Both the position numbers and the translations under genes were made by a program. DNA of 25,056 nt from JBBPYR01 sp038199755. GTDB taxonomy: Bacteria; Chloroflexota; Ktedonobacteria; Ktedonobacterales; Ktedonobacteraceae. The stretch lies in NCBI GenBank assembly GCA_038199755.1, contig JBBPYR010000045.1, forward strand, positions 1 to 25,056, in the 5' to 3' direction. The notes below the pieces were generated by a model. The model had not been told where the DNA came from. It was given only the letters and a program-made list of their open reading frames with translations, and did no database searches. Positions 22,371 through 25,056 of this stretch are shown here, in pieces. Position 1 is the first letter of the stretch, and every line of letters starts with the position of its first letter.

Positions 22371-23354
22371 ATGTCTACAAATATGCACATGAATACACGG
22401 TCAACAACTGAGGCGACGCCCAATGCTGTACTAGGGGCAGATGAAGCAATCGTTGTTGAGCATTTCAGTAAAAGCTATGGCTCTCATAAGGTCGTTGAAG
22501 ACGTACAATTCACCGTTCACCGTGGCGAAATCTTCGCCTTGCTTGGCCCCAATGGTGCAGGTAAAACGACGACGGTAGAAACGTTGGAAGGGTATCGTAA
22601 AGCAGATCAAGGTACTATCCGTGTGCTTGGCTATGACCCCATCCAACAGGGGCAAGCACTCAAACCGCATATTGGGGTGATGCTGCAACAAGATGGTTTA
22701 TATCCAGCATTGGCAGCACGCGAGGTACTGCAGCTCTTCGCAGGCTATTATCAGCAGCCTCAGCAGGTTGATGCGCTCTTAGAGCGCGTCGGCTTGACAG
22801 TCGCGGCAAAGACACGCTGCCGTAGATTGTCCGGTGGGCAGAAACGCCGCCTTGCCCTGGCGGTCGCCCTGGTTGGCAACCCCTCGCTTATCTTTATGGA
22901 CGAGCCGACCGCAGGGATGGACCCGCAGGCACGCTTGACAACATGGGAGATTGTACGCGATCTCAAACAGCAGGGTGTGACCGTGCTGCTCACGACGCAT
23001 CTCATGGACGAGGCCGAACGTCTGGCAGACCGCGTGGCCATTATCGATCATGGTCGTCTAATCGCGCTTGACACACCCGCGAATATGACCGGCAGCCAAA
23101 ACGCCACGGTGGTTCGCTTCGTCGCACCAGCAGGCATCGATAGCACACAACTCGCTGCCCTCCCCTCTGCAAAGAGCGCACAAGAAGTACGCCCCGGCAG
23201 CTACCTCATCGAAACTGAGGCGGTGCCCGCGCTACTGGCAGAGTTGACAGCATGGTTACGAGATGCCAATATCACCCTTTCAGAGGTGCGTGTTGGGCAT
23301 GGCTCTTTAGAAGACCTGTTCCTGCGCCTGACAGGATCAGAGGTAAGAGACTAA
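22371..23354 (+). CDS. ABC transporter ATP-binding protein
   Basis: A 327-residue ABC ATPase of the DrrA/CcmA-like ABC-2 exporter type. Walker A GPNGAGKTT (59-67), Q-loop around Q106-Q107, signature LSGGQ (153-157), Walker B LIFMDEP (173-179) and the switch His210 (LLTTHLMDEAE) are all intact. The C-terminal about 90 residues form the extra domain common in drug or lipid exporters. It powers the adjacent permease, which starts 4 bp after its stop. AAGGAT lies 7 nt before the ATG. The substrate is unknown. Confidence 0.95.
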   Translation: MSTNMHMNTRSTTEATPNAVLGADEAIVVEHFSKSYGSHKVVEDVQFTVHRGEIFALLGPNGAGKTTTVETLEGYRKADQGTIRVLGYDPIQQGQALKPHIGVMLQQDGLYPALAAREVLQLFAGYYQQPQQVDALLERVGLTVAAKTRCRRLSGGQKRRLALAVALVGNPSLIFMDEPTAGMDPQARLTTWEIVRDLKQQGVTVLLTTHLMDEAERLADRVAIIDHGRLIALDTPANMTGSQNATVVRFVAPAGIDSTQLAALPSAKSAQEVRPGSYLIETEAVPALLAELTAWLRDANITLSEVRVGHGSLEDLFLRLTGSEVRD

Positions 23355-23358
23355 AAAT

Positions 23359-24144
23359 ATGGCAACAAATGCAACACAAACAGCTACTACTTCTACAACG
23401 GGTAGGGCAGCCCCTTTAGGGCGACAAATACTGCTTCAGACGCAATACGAATTATTGCTAACGCTACGGCGCGGCGAGAACATTTTGATTACGCTTATTG
23501 TGCCCGTGCTGCTACTCATCTTCTTCGCATCGCTCAATATCATCCCTGCGACCAGTGGGCGGGCGATTGACTTTCTGTTGCCGGGCATACTCGCCCTGGC
23601 AATCATGGCGGCGGGCATGGTCAACCTCGGCATTGCCACGGCCTATGAACGCTATTACGGTGTGTTGAAACGGCTGGGCAGTTCGCCACTCCCTCGCAGC
23701 GGTCTGGTGATAGCCAAAATCCTGGCCATACTTGTGCTTGAGGTCGTGCAAGTCATCTTGCTGATTGGAGTAGCCATCCTGCTCTATAGCTGGCACCCTG
23801 CTGGTTCGCCACTGCTGACCGTGCTCGTGCTGGCCCTGGGGACCATCACCTTCGCGGCACTGGGTCTAGCAATGGCGGGAGCACTACGAGCGGAAATTAC
23901 GCTGGCGGGAGCCAATGCTCTCTTCCTGCTTTTCGTGCTCTTCGGCGGCGGCATTCTTCCCTTGAGCCATCTGCCCGTGCCGCTGGCGGCAATCGCGCAA
24001 CTGTTACCAGCTGCGGCCTTGACCCAGGCATTGCAAGCAACCATGACCAACGGGAGCGCGTTTCCCGCCTTCCCGCTGCTGGTGCTGTTGATCTGGGCCA
24101 TCGTGATCCTGCTGGTGGCGATACGCACATTCAAGTGGGAGTAG
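23359..24144 (+). CDS. ABC-2 type permease
   Basis: A 261-residue inner-membrane permease with six predicted helices and the ABC-2 motif GVLKRLGSSPL (101-111) in the loop after helix 2. It pairs with the upstream ATPase to form an exporter. The opening 18 residues are Thr/Ala-rich and hydrophilic; the coupling helix region follows. It starts 4 bp after the ATPase stop, so translation is likely coupled. The end of the last helix (LVAIRTFKWE) is normal, so the gene is complete. Confidence 0.94.
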   Translation: MATNATQTATTSTTGRAAPLGRQILLQTQYELLLTLRRGENILITLIVPVLLLIFFASLNIIPATSGRAIDFLLPGILALAIMAAGMVNLGIATAYERYYGVLKRLGSSPLPRSGLVIAKILAILVLEVVQVILLIGVAILLYSWHPAGSPLLTVLVLALGTITFAALGLAMAGALRAEITLAGANALFLLFVLFGGGILPLSHLPVPLAAIAQLLPAAALTQALQATMTNGSAFPAFPLLVLLIWAIVILLVAIRTFKWE

Positions 24145-24154
24145 GAGAACACAC

Positions 24155-24673
24155 ATGACGCAAGAAACTATCTCAGGTCGCGTCGTCGCCGTCTGCCGCA
24201 ACCCTGAACCGGGACTTCCTAAGCCACAAGTTGACGCCATCCACCTACTGGCCGACTTGGGCGTTGAAGGGGACTATCACGCAGGCAAACTGGTACGGCA
24301 TCGTTATCTGGCAAAGAAATATCCAACCAGGCCGAACAATCGGCAAGTGCTACTCGTTGATGCCTCCGCGTTTGGAGAGTTGGCACAACAAGAGATCGCC
24401 ATCGGCCCCGGTATGATGGGTGAGAACATTACCGTTGAGGGTCTAGCGATCATGCAGCTGGCGGAGGGAACACAGCTCAAAATTGGCGACGCACGGATAG
24501 AAATCACGGAGATACGCAAGCCTTGCACGCAACTCAATGGCATTGACGAGCGCCTGTTAAAAGCGGTGGTGACACGGAAAGAGGGTAAGAAGACCTTTAA
24601 GTCAGGTATTATGGCCCGTATCTTGCAAGAAGGATGGGTAAGAGCTGGGGATACGGTTGTGGTTATTTCATGA
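24155..24673 (+). CDS. MOSC domain protein
   Basis: A 172-residue single MOSC domain, the C-terminal fold of molybdenum-cofactor sulfurases, also found in YiiM-type and mARC proteins. The key Cys124 lies in RKPCTQL (121-127); GVEGDYHAG (36-44), LLVDASAF and GMMGENITVEG (86-96) are the usual surrounding motifs. Probable role: sulfur or molybdopterin handling in the cytoplasm; the substrate is unknown. TAGGAG lies 8 nt before the ATG. It is 10 bp after the permease, so belongs to the same operon, though a functional link to export is not obvious. Its stop codon lies in the loop of a hairpin whose left arm is coding. Confidence 0.93.
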   Translation: MTQETISGRVVAVCRNPEPGLPKPQVDAIHLLADLGVEGDYHAGKLVRHRYLAKKYPTRPNNRQVLLVDASAFGELAQQEIAIGPGMMGENITVEGLAIMQLAEGTQLKIGDARIEITEIRKPCTQLNGIDERLLKAVVTRKEGKKTFKSGIMARILQEGWVRAGDTVVVIS

Positions 24674-24689
24674 CCACAACCGTATCCCC
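24647..24689. terminator. Terminator hairpin overlapping the MOSC stop codon
   Basis: Perfect 17-bp arms: 24647-24663 (inside the MOSC coding sequence) and 24673-24689, with a 9-nt loop. The stop TGA (24671-24673) is in the loop and the first base of the right arm. Followed on the plus strand by TTATCATAT. Probably shared with the convergent gene ending at 24726. Confidence 0.7.
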
Positions 24690-24725
24690 TTATCATATAC
24701 TCGCTAGGTGCCAGCTGGAGCAGCT

Positions 24726-25052
24726 TTACTGAATAACTTGCGACTGATGCACAACATGTGGGAAGCCATCGTTGCAATCGACGACATACCTCGCGGCCAT
24801 ATCGTTGGTATATGCCACTCCCGAAATCGTATGATACCCCTTCGATCCATGTTTACGACCCACGACTACCTTGCCAGGAGGGATAGTATAGATAACTTTT
24901 CCCACATACTGCCGATCACGCTCTTTAATGGTAACGGCATCACCAGTGTGATATTCCCCTACACTGGCTGGCCCAAAAAGCGTGGCAAGCTGGCGCTCGT
25001 CGTTACCATCAAGCAGATAGTGTTCATAGACGCGCTGCCCATTCTTAATCAT
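24726..25052 (-). CDS. Hypothetical protein, possibly 5'-truncated by the window edge
   Basis: At least 108 residues, with an ATG 4 bp from the window end; the frame remains open to the edge, so the true start may lie outside. I do not recognise a named family. The sequence is rich in beta-type residues and Gly: VGEYHTGDAVTIKERDR, KVIYTIPPGKVVVGRKHG and AARYVVDCNDGFPHVV suggest a small barrel such as an SH3-like fold, by inference only. No signal peptide or membrane helix is visible. It is convergent with the MOSC gene. Confidence 0.7.
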   Translation of the reverse strand: MIKNGQRVYEHYLLDGNDERQLATLFGPASVGEYHTGDAVTIKERDRQYVGKVIYTIPPGKVVVGRKHGSKGYHTISGVAYTNDMAARYVVDCNDGFPHVVHQSQVIQ

Positions 25053-25056
25053 TTCA

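Noticed and set aside
1..25056. CRISPR array, insertion sequence, prophage or defence island
   Set aside because: No regularly spaced repeats, transposase, integrase, phage structural gene or known defence protein was seen; the inverted repeats differ from one another and lack flanking transposase genes.

Overview
The window looks like chromosomal DNA of a Ktedonobacteria-type member of the Chloroflexota. That is an inference from gene content: a canonical MglA GTPase with two roadblock proteins, a DUF4388 protein, a DUF929 membrane protein, a COG4087-type HAD protein, several HEAT proteins, and tRNA genes without an encoded CCA. No ribosomal or other decisive marker gene is present. Nothing looks like a prophage, insertion sequence or CRISPR array. 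Most genes belong to recognisable families, arranged in short operons on both strands.

Layout. 40-4001 (minus): an MshA-like glycosyltransferase; a histidine phosphatase followed by an odd secretion-type ATPase; and a tail-anchored hypothetical protein. 4186-4599 (plus): a single-domain globin, convergent with a DUF929 thioredoxin-like membrane protein (4659-5678, minus). 5793-6000: tRNA-Glu with a near-consensus promoter and a terminator. 6137-7357 (plus): moeA, convergent with a minus-strand pair made of a DUF4388 protein (8534-9982) and a short sigma54-type AAA+ activator (7425-8444). 10345-10428 (minus): tRNA-Ser(UGA). 10793-13274 (plus): MFS exporter, GNAT acetyltransferase and sugar-phosphate isomerase-like genes in one operon. 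13358-16313 (plus): a response regulator, then DUF402, HEAT-like, HAD and EamA genes. 16318-18705 (minus): roadblock, roadblock, mglA and DUF429 in one operon. 18931-20433 (minus): IMP dehydrogenase behind a terminator-like hairpin in its leader, divergent from a HEAT-repeat gene (20717-21799). 21948-22112 (minus): a 54-residue membrane protein. 22371-24673 (plus): an ABC ATPase, ABC-2 permease and MOSC gene. 24726 to the right edge (minus): a hypothetical gene that may be cut by the window end.

The most interesting points are the MglA/two-roadblock/DUF429 operon; the DUF4388 gene paired with a sigma54-type activator that lacks a sensory domain and has GAYTDA in place of GAFTGA; the secretion-type ATPase with an altered P-loop and no visible pilus or secretion genes nearby; the putative attenuator in front of IMP dehydrogenase; and a set of unusually long, perfect inverted repeats at gene ends (up to 32 bp per arm), two of which overlap the stop codon or coding end of a gene. 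I did not find a clearly new multi-gene defence or mobile system.
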